Of a stretch of DNA of 64,000 bases, positions 10,101-18,600 are shown in pieces. The DNA is taken from positions 16,440 to 80,439 of the forward strand of contig JAGDZQ010000057.1 of the NCBI GenBank assembly GCA_049115715.1. The letters run 5' to 3'. The position numbers and the translations under genes are program-made. The notes beneath the pieces are model-generated. The model saw only the letters and a program-made list of their open reading frames with translations, was not told where the DNA came from and searched no databases. The first letter of the stretch is position 1. Each line of letters starts with the position of its first letter. Source of the DNA: JAMZMI01 sp049115715. Its GTDB lineage: Bacteria; Bacteroidota; Bacteroidia; Cytophagales; Cyclobacteriaceae.

Positions 10101-10700
10101 GCCGATGATGGACTTTTCAAGCAAACCATACTTGCATGGATGAGTGACATCTCAGATACAAAAGTTGATAGAAAATTTGATGCAGATGCCTTTAGCAGAA
10201 CCGCTGATTACTCTATTTACACACTCAAATCAGACCACCCATTGGCTATTCAAGGGGTAACATATGATAAGGAAGAAATTCCTCTTGGTTTCAATGCTAA
10301 AGAAGCAGGTACTTATGAGATCGAGATCGATCAAAGCAACTTTGATGGAGCATCATTATATCTGACAGACAACCAAACAGGAGAAACAATTGACCTTGCC
10401 CAAGGCAGTTACAGCTTCAATACTATGGCGGGTCAAATCACTGATCGTTTCGTGTTGAGTCTTGCATCTTCCGTGCTCTCTACAGATAATCAGTTGGCAC
10501 AGATTTATACTTCCAACAAAATACTACATATCAACGCCATAGGGTCTCAACCAGCCCAATATGAGCTATTCAATCTCTCCGGGAAGCAGCTGATGACCTC
10601 AATCATCTCAAGTAAGACCAGCTTTGACTTGAGCGATTTACCAAATGGTATTTATCTTGTTTCAGATGGAGTGGAGACTAAGAAAATAATATTGAGATAA
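7110..10700 (+). CDS. T9SS-secreted protein with DJ-1/PfpI-like and ThuA-like domains
   Basis: 1196 residues. A signal peptide of about 33 residues ends V-Q-A-Q. Residues about 35-290 resemble a class I glutamine-amidotransferase-like (DJ-1/PfpI) fold, with candidate nucleophile Cys198 in A-Q-C-H-G-A-S. Residues about 305-600 look like a ThuA domain, with G-G-G-V-I-G-L-H-H-A near 421; in known families ThuA is linked to trehalose or other sugar use. An Ig-like segment (about 610-690), the shared C-terminal module (about 690-1100) and a T9SS sorting domain ending L-P-N-G-I-Y-L-V-S-D-G follow. The C-terminal third is very similar to that of the 2-6604 protein, which suggests duplication with exchange of the N-terminal domains. 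Unlike its relatives it has no PID-CTERM gene behind it. A role in extracellular sugar use is inferred; no substrate can be named. Confidence 0.88.
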   Translation: MVSSPQSKLISKSLRRLVQVLVFIASMSYYVQAQTILMFVSHEDAYYSEYIVMKEALEASGYSVDVRSANTQDFSIYMLPVGTDIAATANSLSGSTYAQFQSQFGGMFGTAWNETLNATPASLSVNGSILEVADITTYSGLVVVGGTGALDYRLDGVYDSQGAGDRLISSEVVEATAQKLNDLAIEALLAGKTVMAQCHGASLPVFWRVPNTEASGVETLGISLLKDGEATGYPETQTPVTLADFGVTHRATDRVTVSTPNNQLVDNGAGDYKIITTRDWYPQTVAHAARTYINTLETYPSSQQQEQQVSVLVIHGGAVDESNCSVGNRANDVPCNHGSGTDLPADYTDLMTLLETSDVDDSFNFLTTQIDITSVSLPFDKTQVSTSLSYLEGFDVVIFYKHWSTGITDELLQSISDFVDNGGGVIGLHHALYNDLDGAQNKDILISLFGAQSSQSGWSANLTNYALHSTNYGHFISTYQTSYDQAETAPASWSSNSLINEANASHSYLPTISIYDELYNNMAFEAGVTFGRGINEITPLFSNDQNPSGQVHTSAFIKLVDIDLNGQVGRAFFMQVGERQENYASNSEMYRVVRNAAIWVANKKVDQSIDFSPIANKTQGDTDFALPKFASSGLAIIYSSSDTDIAIINGNIVSVLGHGTTTITASQGGNNEYNAASQVVQNLTVEALHIWNGSSWNNATVPTETDNVLIESDYSFSAHGMFASQQLTVMNTTVVTVDAESTLIVNGDLINDGALIVESGSSLITFEANGFSGNAIEIRRNTRYADGSYSLVGSPVEQNANVTASTLGSSIYHYDETQPYSDNNGLDRWISATGELTAGKGYTQAFQQEIVFAGTPNTGTITYTGTYTEDVSDDYEGWNLVSNPYTASIEVSDFLAANNTTGAIYIWDDNGSETGRGTNSDYIVANGSVATNTTPAGGQTRYNGYMGVAQGFFVKLSDNSNTSIVFNEGMRAGNNNADEHFFRKGVETLSYIRINLTADDGLFKQTILAWMSDISDTKVDRKFDADAFSRTADYSIYTLKSDHPLAIQGVTYDKEEIPLGFNAKEAGTYEIEIDQSNFDGASLYLTDNQTGETIDLAQGSYSFNTMAGQITDRFVLSLASSVLSTDNQLAQIYTSNKILHINAIGSQPAQYELFNLSGKQLMTSIISSKTSFDLSDLPNGIYLVSDGVETKKIILR

Positions 10701-10714
10701 TAATTATAATTCGT

Positions 10715-10754
10715 TACTTCATTAAGATCAGAACACTAACACTTTCAAAACTTT
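10715..10754 (+). repeat. Relic leader of a lost PID-CTERM gene
   Basis: This stretch, with TTAAGATCAGAACACTAACAC at its centre, matches 6713-6750, which directly precedes the PID-CTERM gene at 6757. Here the match ends where that coding sequence should begin. Confidence 0.7.
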
Positions 10755-10794
10755 AGTGACAATTCTGGGTTTAAGCAATAGTCTATCAAATTAG

Positions 10795-10822
10795 AAAAGG
10801 GGACTTTTGATCCCTTTTTTTT
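10795..10822 (+). terminator. Probable terminator downstream of 7110 gene
   Basis: AAAAGGG pairs with CCCTTTT across a short loop and is followed by a run of T. The placement after the 10700 stop fits transcription termination. Confidence 0.55.
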
Positions 10823-10829
10823 GTCAATA

Positions 10830-11391
10830 TGGCTGAACAGTCGGACTTGTATACTCGTTAAAACATCAAGAAAGTATACTCCGCCTGACTCTTGGATTAG
10901 TAAATTCTCTAACACTGATATGCGCGTTTTTGGGAAATTCAAGGATGAAATATACCAGTTGAAGAAGAGATCAGCATGCTGATAAACTTTCTCGACATCA
11001 ATTAAAATTCCACTCGGATCATTAAACGTTTTCATTGATTTTGATAAAATATTGGTTCTGAAGTATGTCCCATTCTATCAATATTTGTGTTATCATTTGT
11101 AGCAAACGCTGTTGAACAAGGGTGCAACTGTTTATTGGAACAAGGAAAAATAGAACTGAAATTCAAAAACGGCTGTGGTTGTATTTCCATTCCTGTGAAT
11201 GATTTTAGCATAAGTTTTTCTCCCAATAAAAATGTAGATTGCACCTCACCTTCTACTGACATTATTCGGAAGCAAATGAAACTATTCAATAAGTCGTTTA
11301 AGAAAAAAATCGATTGATTATAGATAATTTGAAAAATGAAAATGATGAGATCTGAGGAGCCAAGGTGGAATTGAAGGTTCCACTTGAATAA
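10830..11391 (+). pseudogene. Decayed duplicate of LytS-type histidine kinase C-terminus
   Basis: The plus strand aligns with the 3' part of the intact kinase at 11452-13452. Matching pieces include the CAGTTGAAGAAGAGATCAGC stretch near 10970 (13008 in the intact gene), a GKIELKF stretch near 11145 and an L-F-N-K-S-x-K stretch near 11283. Frames are broken by deletions and stops, and the TPR and membrane parts are missing. It lies directly upstream of the intact copy, as expected from a tandem duplication followed by decay. Open frames on either strand here (for example 11087-11317 plus, 11032-11412 minus) are by-products. Confidence 0.8.
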
Positions 11392-11451
11392 AATTTTGAC
11401 CCAAACATTCAAGTTTTCTTTACCAAGAAAGGATCAGCCTAACCTATCCAG

Positions 11452-13452
11452 ATGAACATTTATTTATCAACTTTTCGCTTAATAATACTGCTGTTTGCTA
11501 CTCAGTCTATTTATGCCCAAAATAAACCCGAACAGATCGTAAAAATAGATTCATTGAATGACCTGCTTGCCAATAGTATCTGTGCTGATGATAATCTAGC
11601 GAAGGGTCATTACAGAGCAATTTTGTCTATGCTAGATGTTGTCGACTATTCGAAAGGAGAGATGACAGCATATAAGCACTACGGATCGATGATGCATTGT
11701 CAGGGGAAATTGGATAGTATCATTTTTTATCAGAAGAAATCGGCTTTGATTGCCTTGGAAAATAGTTCATTTTCTTTTGCCGGTCGAATGTTTTGCAACC
11801 TTGGCTTTCTGTTCAACAACTCTGGCAACTACGACTCAAGTATTTATTATTTTCGTCAAGCGCTACATTTTGGTGTGAAGGCAAAAGATACATTACTTAT
11901 CAGTATTTCATATACTGGCACTGGAATTAACGAGAGAGAGCTTGGAAATTTTGATAAAAGTTTAGAAATGTACCTAAAGGCTCTAAGTATTTCTGAAACT
12001 CGAAATGACACACTCGGAATAATTACGGCGAAGATGAATCTGTTGAATTTTTATCGTGATCATCGGCCAGATTTATTTCTTGAAGATGATATTTTGGAAG
12101 TTATAAAAATGTCTCAAAACGTTGGTGAGATTCAGCATGAAGTGAGTGCTTATGAGTATTTAGGGTATTTGAAAGCTGATAGTGGAGCTTTTGATCAAGC
12201 CATCATGTACATCAATTCGGGACTTGAGCTAAATAAAACCTTGAAAGATAACAACCGGCAGATATCTTTATTGGGCGCGCTATCTTATGCTTACAGAAAT
12301 TACGGGGATTTTAAGCGTTCGATAAAGTTTAGCAATGAAGCAATTGAAAATGCTACGTCTTCCGAGTTTACGGAATATCTCCCATCATTGTATGCCGAAA
12401 ATGTGGAAAGTTACGTCTCACTGAATGAGTATCAAAAGGCCATAATTGATGGGGAAAAGGCATTGAGCTATGGAAAGAAATTTGAAAGCATCAATCTGTA
12501 TTACAAGACCCTCCAAAGCATGGCTCTGGCTTACAATAAAATAGGAATGTTTGATAAAGCATATCAGTATCAATTGGAGTATTCTCAATTGAGCGAAAAA
12601 CTACTTAGTAGCGAGAAAAATGAGCAATTGATAGAAATGCAGACGAAATATGAGACAGAAAAGAAAGAAGCAGAAATTGCCTCCCTGTCTCAACAAGCAT
12701 CCATTCAGACATTGGAGCTAAAGCAAAAGAACCAAGCAATGATGATTGGAAGCGTGGCGTTTCTATTTCTACTGATTGCTATTTATTTTGTTTATCAGCA
12801 GAGAGAAACAAAGAAACAACAAACTCAGACTGAATTAGAACAGCGCTTTCTTCGTTCTCAATTAAATCCGCATTTCATCTCCAATGCATTAGTTGCTGTT
12901 CAGAGTTTCATGCTCAAAAATGATTCTGAATCAGCAGCCTTGTATCTCACCAAATTTTCTAAACTAATGCGAGAGATTTTAGAAAACTCAAGGAAAGAAT
13001 TCATACCAGTTGAAGAAGAGATCAGCATGCTGAGAAACTATCTCGACATCCATAAGCTTCGATTGGGGGCATTTAATTTTTCCATTGAGATTGATGAAAA
13101 TATCGATCCGGAAGTGGATACAATCCCGCCCATGTTTGTACAGCCATTCGTGGAAAATGCTATTGAACACGGACTTAATAATTTGTCTGAAGAAGGAAAA
13201 ATTGAATTAAAGTTTCAAAAAGATGGAGACTATATTTCTATCGAAGTGAATGATAATGGTTCTGGCCTAATCAAGAAAAAGACAAATGAAGATCACGTCC
13301 CCCTTTCATCAACCATTATCAAAGAACGAATGGGGCTTTTTAATAAGTCGCTTAAACGAAAAATCAAATTGGTGATAAGTGAAGAGACAAAGGATACTGG
13401 CGAAGTAAAAGGCACGAAAGTAGAATTGAAAGTGCCTTTTAGCTACATTTAG
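11452..13452 (+). CDS. TPR-containing LytS-type sensor histidine kinase
   Basis: 666 residues. The signal peptide or first membrane anchor is residues 1-23, ending I-Y-A-Q. Tetratricopeptide repeats fill about 60-400 and would lie in the periplasm. A coiled coil (about 395-430) leads to a membrane span (about 432-452). The cytoplasmic part is a His_kinase (LytS) domain with L-N-P-H-F-I-S-N, candidate phospho-acceptor His474, then an ATPase domain with E-N-A-I-E-H-G and D-N-G-S-G-L. Family knowledge: such kinases phosphorylate a LytTR regulator, and one follows 28 bases downstream at 13481. A truncated decayed duplicate lies upstream. The signal sensed is unknown. Confidence 0.93.
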   Translation: MNIYLSTFRLIILLFATQSIYAQNKPEQIVKIDSLNDLLANSICADDNLAKGHYRAILSMLDVVDYSKGEMTAYKHYGSMMHCQGKLDSIIFYQKKSALIALENSSFSFAGRMFCNLGFLFNNSGNYDSSIYYFRQALHFGVKAKDTLLISISYTGTGINERELGNFDKSLEMYLKALSISETRNDTLGIITAKMNLLNFYRDHRPDLFLEDDILEVIKMSQNVGEIQHEVSAYEYLGYLKADSGAFDQAIMYINSGLELNKTLKDNNRQISLLGALSYAYRNYGDFKRSIKFSNEAIENATSSEFTEYLPSLYAENVESYVSLNEYQKAIIDGEKALSYGKKFESINLYYKTLQSMALAYNKIGMFDKAYQYQLEYSQLSEKLLSSEKNEQLIEMQTKYETEKKEAEIASLSQQASIQTLELKQKNQAMMIGSVAFLFLLIAIYFVYQQRETKKQQTQTELEQRFLRSQLNPHFISNALVAVQSFMLKNDSESAALYLTKFSKLMREILENSRKEFIPVEEEISMLRNYLDIHKLRLGAFNFSIEIDENIDPEVDTIPPMFVQPFVENAIEHGLNNLSEEGKIELKFQKDGDYISIEVNDNGSGLIKKKTNEDHVPLSSTIIKERMGLFNKSLKRKIKLVISEETKDTGEVKGTKVELKVPFSYI

Positions 13453-13480
13453 CGTTTTAGTTATTTTTCCCGCCCAAAAG

Positions 13481-14227
13481 ATGAAAATTACTCTGGTAGA
13501 TGACGATGCTGCAGTTCGCGATAATCTAAAAACCCTATTATCCATTTACGCAAATCAATGTGAAGTTATCGCTGAAGCAGACGGAGTAAAAGCGGGCATT
13601 GAATGCTTAAAAAAAAATCGGCCTGATCTGCTTTTGCTCGACGTAGAGATGAGAGACGGAACCGGGTTTGATTTGCTATCCATATACGGGAAACCGGACT
13701 TTAAAGTCATATTCGTAACCGGGCACGACGCATATGCCATCAAGGCATTCAAGTTCAGTGCCATAGACTACCTACTAAAGCCCGTGGATCCTGAAGATCT
13801 TGTTAAAGCCATTCAAAAAACGGAAAATATACTTTCGTTAGAAGAGCAAAGCATTGGAGTCACCAACTTGGTCGCCAATAAAGACAAGCATGTATCTGAC
13901 CAAAACATTATATTGAAAGATGCAGAAAACATCTACCTTATTGCCTTAAAGGAGGTCGTTCGATGTGAATCTGAGACCAATTACACTAAATTTTTCCTTG
14001 TCGATGGCAGAAAACTCATGATCTCCAAGACACTAAAAGAGTACGATTCAATGTTTGAAGGTCAGTCTTTTTTTCGGGCACACCAGTCTCATCTCATCAA
14101 CCTGCTTCACTTTGATCGTTATGAGAAAAAAGATGGCGGGCTTGTACATATGAAGGATGGTAGTCAGGTTCCGGTGGCTACAAGGAAGAAGGATGCGTTA
14201 TTCAATACCCTGGAAAACATAAGGTGA
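13481..14227 (+). CDS. LytTR-family response regulator
   Basis: 248 residues. The receiver domain (about 1-118) has the acidic pocket V-D-D-D at 6-9, phospho-acceptor Asp54 in L-L-L-L-D-V-E-M and a conserved K-P-V near 107. A LytTR DNA-binding domain fills about 145-245, with F-F-R-A-H-Q-S-H-L-I-N typical of the family. It is almost certainly the partner of the kinase 28 bases upstream. Its stop codon (14225-14227) directly abuts the stop codon of the opposing kinase gene at 14228, so the two transcripts must overlap. It may control nearby surface-protein genes; that is inference from position only. Confidence 0.95.
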   Translation: MKITLVDDDAAVRDNLKTLLSIYANQCEVIAEADGVKAGIECLKKNRPDLLLLDVEMRDGTGFDLLSIYGKPDFKVIFVTGHDAYAIKAFKFSAIDYLLKPVDPEDLVKAIQKTENILSLEEQSIGVTNLVANKDKHVSDQNIILKDAENIYLIALKEVVRCESETNYTKFFLVDGRKLMISKTLKEYDSMFEGQSFFRAHQSHLINLLHFDRYEKKDGGLVHMKDGSQVPVATRKKDALFNTLENIR

Positions 14228-15418
14228 TCAATCTTCGTGATAAGGAAGCCAGACAGTTGCCTCAACACCATCGATCTGTCCACTTACCGGTTCGATGTTT
14301 TTTATTTTCAAATCAAAATTACCTTTGTGCTCCTTAGATAAAAGCTGAAGTCTTTCACGAATGATCAATAAAGACAATGAAGTATGCGAACCTTTTTTGT
14401 CTGCTACGTTGAGCCCTTTTCCATTATCAATTATAGTGGCTGATATACAATCTGCCTGACGTGAAAAAATCAATCGGATGGCGTCCGAGTCTTCTCCTCT
14501 CAGGCCGTGCGCTAGCACATTCTCCAATAGAGGTTGGATCATCATAGGTGGGATCATTATGTGCTGGGGAGCTATTCCATCATGTATTATTGTTTCAAAA
14601 GAGAAAGAAGAAGGCCTACCAATCCTCACAGCTTTTATGTAGTTTTTTAACAACTCAACTTCATCCTCAATCGAAATAAAATCTACTCTGGATTGTTCGA
14701 GTGTCTGCCTCATCAGTTTGGCAAACTTACTCAGGCTGTTGGCAGCATTCTCGGGGCGACTTTTCAAAACATCGTTGCGTATCGTCTCTAATGAATTGAA
14801 TATAAAATGAGGATTCAACTGTGACTGTAAAAATTTTTGTTGGATCAATCCTACCGCCAAGGTTTTTTGCTCAGCTAGCGCCAGCTCATTTTTTTGATTT
14901 AGTCTTTTGAAATATCTGACAATAAAAAAGAAAGCCACAAACAGTAATGCCACATTGGCAAACCCAAAGTACGCATCTGGGTATATTTCGAGAAAATAGT
15001 TAGGAAGATAAAACAACCCAATAGGTAGAATCAGAAAGAAGTATTGAATCCATTTTTTTTCAAAAAAGAACAGTCCAATCAAGGGCACTATCAGATAATT
15101 ATATTCTCCATAAAAGCCTCTAAATGAATAATTACATTGAAAGAAAAAGATGATCAACGTAAAAAAAAGAAGCAGTAACCGAGCACTGAAATAGGCGCAC
15201 CTGTATTGAAGGAAAATGCAAAACCCCAAAAGCAGTATTCCAACTAGTAGCGTAATTGCTTTTAACCATTCACCTGGGAACAATATGAGGTCGAGAATGA
15301 TGAATAATATAGATCCAGATATTCCTATAACACAAATTTGATTCAGGGTCTTCACTTTCCTTACTTCATTAGACGTAAGGTTTTCGGTCAATCCTATCGA
15401 AAAAAGTTGTTTTATCAT
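14228..15418 (-). CDS. Membrane LytS-type sensor histidine kinase
   Basis: 396 residues on the minus strand. Five or six hydrophobic segments lie within about residues 28-170, then a short coiled coil. The His_kinase domain has L-N-P-H-F-I-F-N-S-L with candidate His204, and the ATPase has E-N-V-L-A-H-G-L and D-N-G-K-G-L. There is no large sensory domain, so the membrane bundle is the probable sensor. No regulator is encoded next to it on the same strand; the convergent LytTR gene (13481-14227) could be shared by two kinases, which is inferred. It faces away from the giant gene at 15668. Confidence 0.92.
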   Translation of the reverse strand: MIKQLFSIGLTENLTSNEVRKVKTLNQICVIGISGSILFIILDLILFPGEWLKAITLLVGILLLGFCIFLQYRCAYFSARLLLLFFTLIIFFFQCNYSFRGFYGEYNYLIVPLIGLFFFEKKWIQYFFLILPIGLFYLPNYFLEIYPDAYFGFANVALLFVAFFFIVRYFKRLNQKNELALAEQKTLAVGLIQQKFLQSQLNPHFIFNSLETIRNDVLKSRPENAANSLSKFAKLMRQTLEQSRVDFISIEDEVELLKNYIKAVRIGRPSSFSFETIIHDGIAPQHIMIPPMMIQPLLENVLAHGLRGEDSDAIRLIFSRQADCISATIIDNGKGLNVADKKGSHTSLSLLIIRERLQLLSKEHKGNFDLKIKNIEPVSGQIDGVEATVWLPYHED

Positions 15419-15667
15419 TTTAAGTAGTTGCTTTTTTTAGTGCTAGACACAGCGTATTCTGGATATCAACTTTTCAAATTAATATCGAATAAATTTATCC
15501 AGACGATAAATTGCAATAATTATATTTTTAGATAAAAAAGTGCAAAACGAATATTTAAAAACCTCCAGCAGATATTAAAAAAAACCTTACGAATTCTCAA
15601 GTCATCGACTAGCTCCTTGTAAATGATTTTGTTTTGAGACTGCCTTAAATAAAATTCAAAACAAGTC

Positions 15668-18600
15668 ATGAAAAGAATACTACCGCATTTGCAAAAATTG
15701 TTTGTTGTAAGCTCCTTAAATCACGCTAAGAAAACAATTCTCTTAATTGCATTTAATCTCATTTTACTCTCAGTCCTGCATGGCCAGCAATGTTCAGAAA
15801 ACACCAGTGTAAATGGAATAGCCGGCACAGGCTTTTCCAATGGAACCATCGGACAATCCTTCACCGCCTGCGCGAATGGTAAGCTGGCTAGTGTTTCTGT
15901 TCAAGCTGGTAACGCAAGTGTTGGCTTTAACAATGTAATCGTTCAGATTTTCTCAGGAGATGGATTTGGAGGAACCTTACTAGCTACTACAGGTCAAGTT
16001 CATGTAAAAGCAAATAGAACCACTACTTGGGGTCTGTCAGGTCACAATATCCAAGTAGTTGAAGGACAAAAATATACAGCTAGATTTCTTACCCAATCAG
16101 GGACACCTATGATGGCCTATGGCACAGGCGCAAATGCAGCCATAGATTACTACCCAAGAGGTAGAATCTATGGCGCTGCGCAGGCACACAATGATATGTT
16201 TTTCTCTGCTGTAATAGAGACACTATCAGATCCGGTGAAAACCCCTGAAGACGATGCAATGACTGTGACTCGCGATACGGAAGTAAAACTGAGTTTTTCT
16301 CGTGCGATGGAAGCCATAAGCGGAGATATTACGATCAATAATACCACAGACGCTACCTCACAAACAGTCGATGTGACCACTTTGACTATCGATGGCTCTG
16401 ATGTTTTGATGCCATTGAGTGTACCTCTCGAAGGAGGAAAAGATTTCGAGATCATCATTCCCGCAAATGCACTAAGAAGCACCAATCAAATTCCATTTTC
16501 GGGAATAGCTGCCGGAGAATGGAATTTTTCCACATCAACCAGACCATTTGCTACGCTATCAACTGCCTCTGCTGACCTTACAAACGATGCAGTCTTTCCA
16601 TTTACAATTGATTTTTCAGACGCGGTTGCTGGCTTTGAGTTGATGGATTTAGTCATCACAAATGGTATAGCTTCAAATCTTTCTGGAAGTGGGGACGCTT
16701 TTACTTTTGATGTAACCCCATCCGCGGATGGAGAAGTTGTAGTATCACTACCGGCAGACAAAGTAGAAGCAGGTACTGCAAATGGAAATGACTCAACAGG
16801 ATATACTTTGACCTATGATGGGACTGCACCTGGTGTGGAGTTAAGATCAGATGCATCAGGCACTATTCAATCAAGCGTTTTTGATATTGAAGTTGTGTTT
16901 AGTGAACCGGTTGTCGGTTTTGAGTCTTCAGATTTAGTCATCACCAATGCGGATGTACTCTCCAGTACTGGGACAAAAGATTCTCTTTTCACCATTAGCT
17001 TAAGAGCACAAAATGAAGGGCAGATAACAGTAGACTTACCTGAAGGAATCGCAGATGACCTTGCAGGAAATGCCAACACAGCAGCTCCGGCCATCATAGA
17101 TATTATATTTTCAGTGGATTTAGATAGTGATTTACTTTCTTTTTACCCATTTGATGGGAATGCCAATGACACTGTATCTACAGGTTTTAACGGTACGGTC
17201 ACTGGAGCAACACTTGTTACTGGTTTCGATGGCACATCCGATGGAGCGTATAATTTTGATGGAGGTGATCAAATCACTTTTGGAGATACTCCTGTTGGGG
17301 CTGGGTCATTCAGTATTGGCTTATGGGTAAAAATACCAGAGGGGCTAGGGGCTCAAAATCGACTCATAATTGAAAAACGACCGGTATGCTCTGAAGGTAG
17401 ATTCTTCAGTATGATATATAGAAATCATGCCACAAGAGGACATGAAATTGTCGTGTCTCAACGAAACAATGGAGGTGCCACGGCTCCTATAGCAAGCAAT
17501 CTTACTGCTGGAGAATGGATGCACGTCACTTATGTGAAAGATAATAGTAATCAATCAAGTTCCATTTATGTAAACGGTGTTCAGGAGTCTGAAGTGTCAT
17601 GGACCACTACCTATAATTTTGAAAACAGTGCCAGTTTGATTGCAGGTTCTGGTCCGTGTGTAGGTGCAGATGGGACACTTCGGTTTATTGGGGATCTGGA
17701 TGACATGCATGTTTATGACCGTGCCTTAACAGCAGTTGAAATAGATCTTCTAATACCTTTCGCAATAAGGAACCTATCTGCCGCCTCTGGCGAAGATATC
17801 CAGACAGGACAGGCGATAGATTTGACTTTCAATAAGGATCTTGTACAGAGTTCGGTCAATGCCACAAACATTACAGCAACAGGTTCCGTAAGTGGTTCTC
17901 TTGCAGTAGCTATCACATCGTCGCAAGAAAATATCAGGATCACTCCAACAAACGGATGGCCGCTTGATGAGGATGTGACTATCTCTCTTTCTGGTTTATT
18001 AGCGGAAAATGGAACAACCTTAGCAAATACGGATTTAACATACTCTGTGATTCCAGAAGAAGAGGTAGGATTGATTTTACATTATCCAATTAGCGGAAAC
18101 CTAAATGAGGCAATGGGAGATATTGCAAATCAAAATGGTACCATTACAGGAGCACTGTTCACTGAAGGAGCAGATGGAGATCCATTTGGAGCATTGTCAT
18201 TTGACGGAGTAGATGACCTAGCTACATTGGGAGATGCTCCTATTTCTTCGGAATCTTTTTCTATCTCTTTATCCATGAAAGTACCAACGGATGGTAGCAC
18301 TACGGATAATACTGTTATTCTTTCAAAAAGGAGTGCCTGCACAGAGGGACGAATGATTAATATTTGGTACCTAAGGTCGGGAGATAAATTTAGAATTACT
18401 GCCGGATTGAGAGACAATGCGAGTGCAGGCTCGGTCTCGACAGGTTTCGATTTTCCAGTAGATGAATGGGTGAATGTGACTTATGTAAAAGATAATGCTG
18501 ACAAGAAATACAGGCTCATTGTAAATGGTGTATTGGAGGCTGAGGCAGGCTGGGCATTGAATACAGTCAATATAGAAAACAATACACCAATAAGCCTCGG

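Noticed and set aside
10745..11035. Minus-strand open frame of 96 codons
   Set aside because: Antisense of the same decayed kinase; an equivalent antisense frame exists opposite the intact kinase at 12988-13170.
11032..11412. Minus-strand open frame of 126 codons
   Set aside because: It is the antisense of the kinase pseudogene at 10830-11391.
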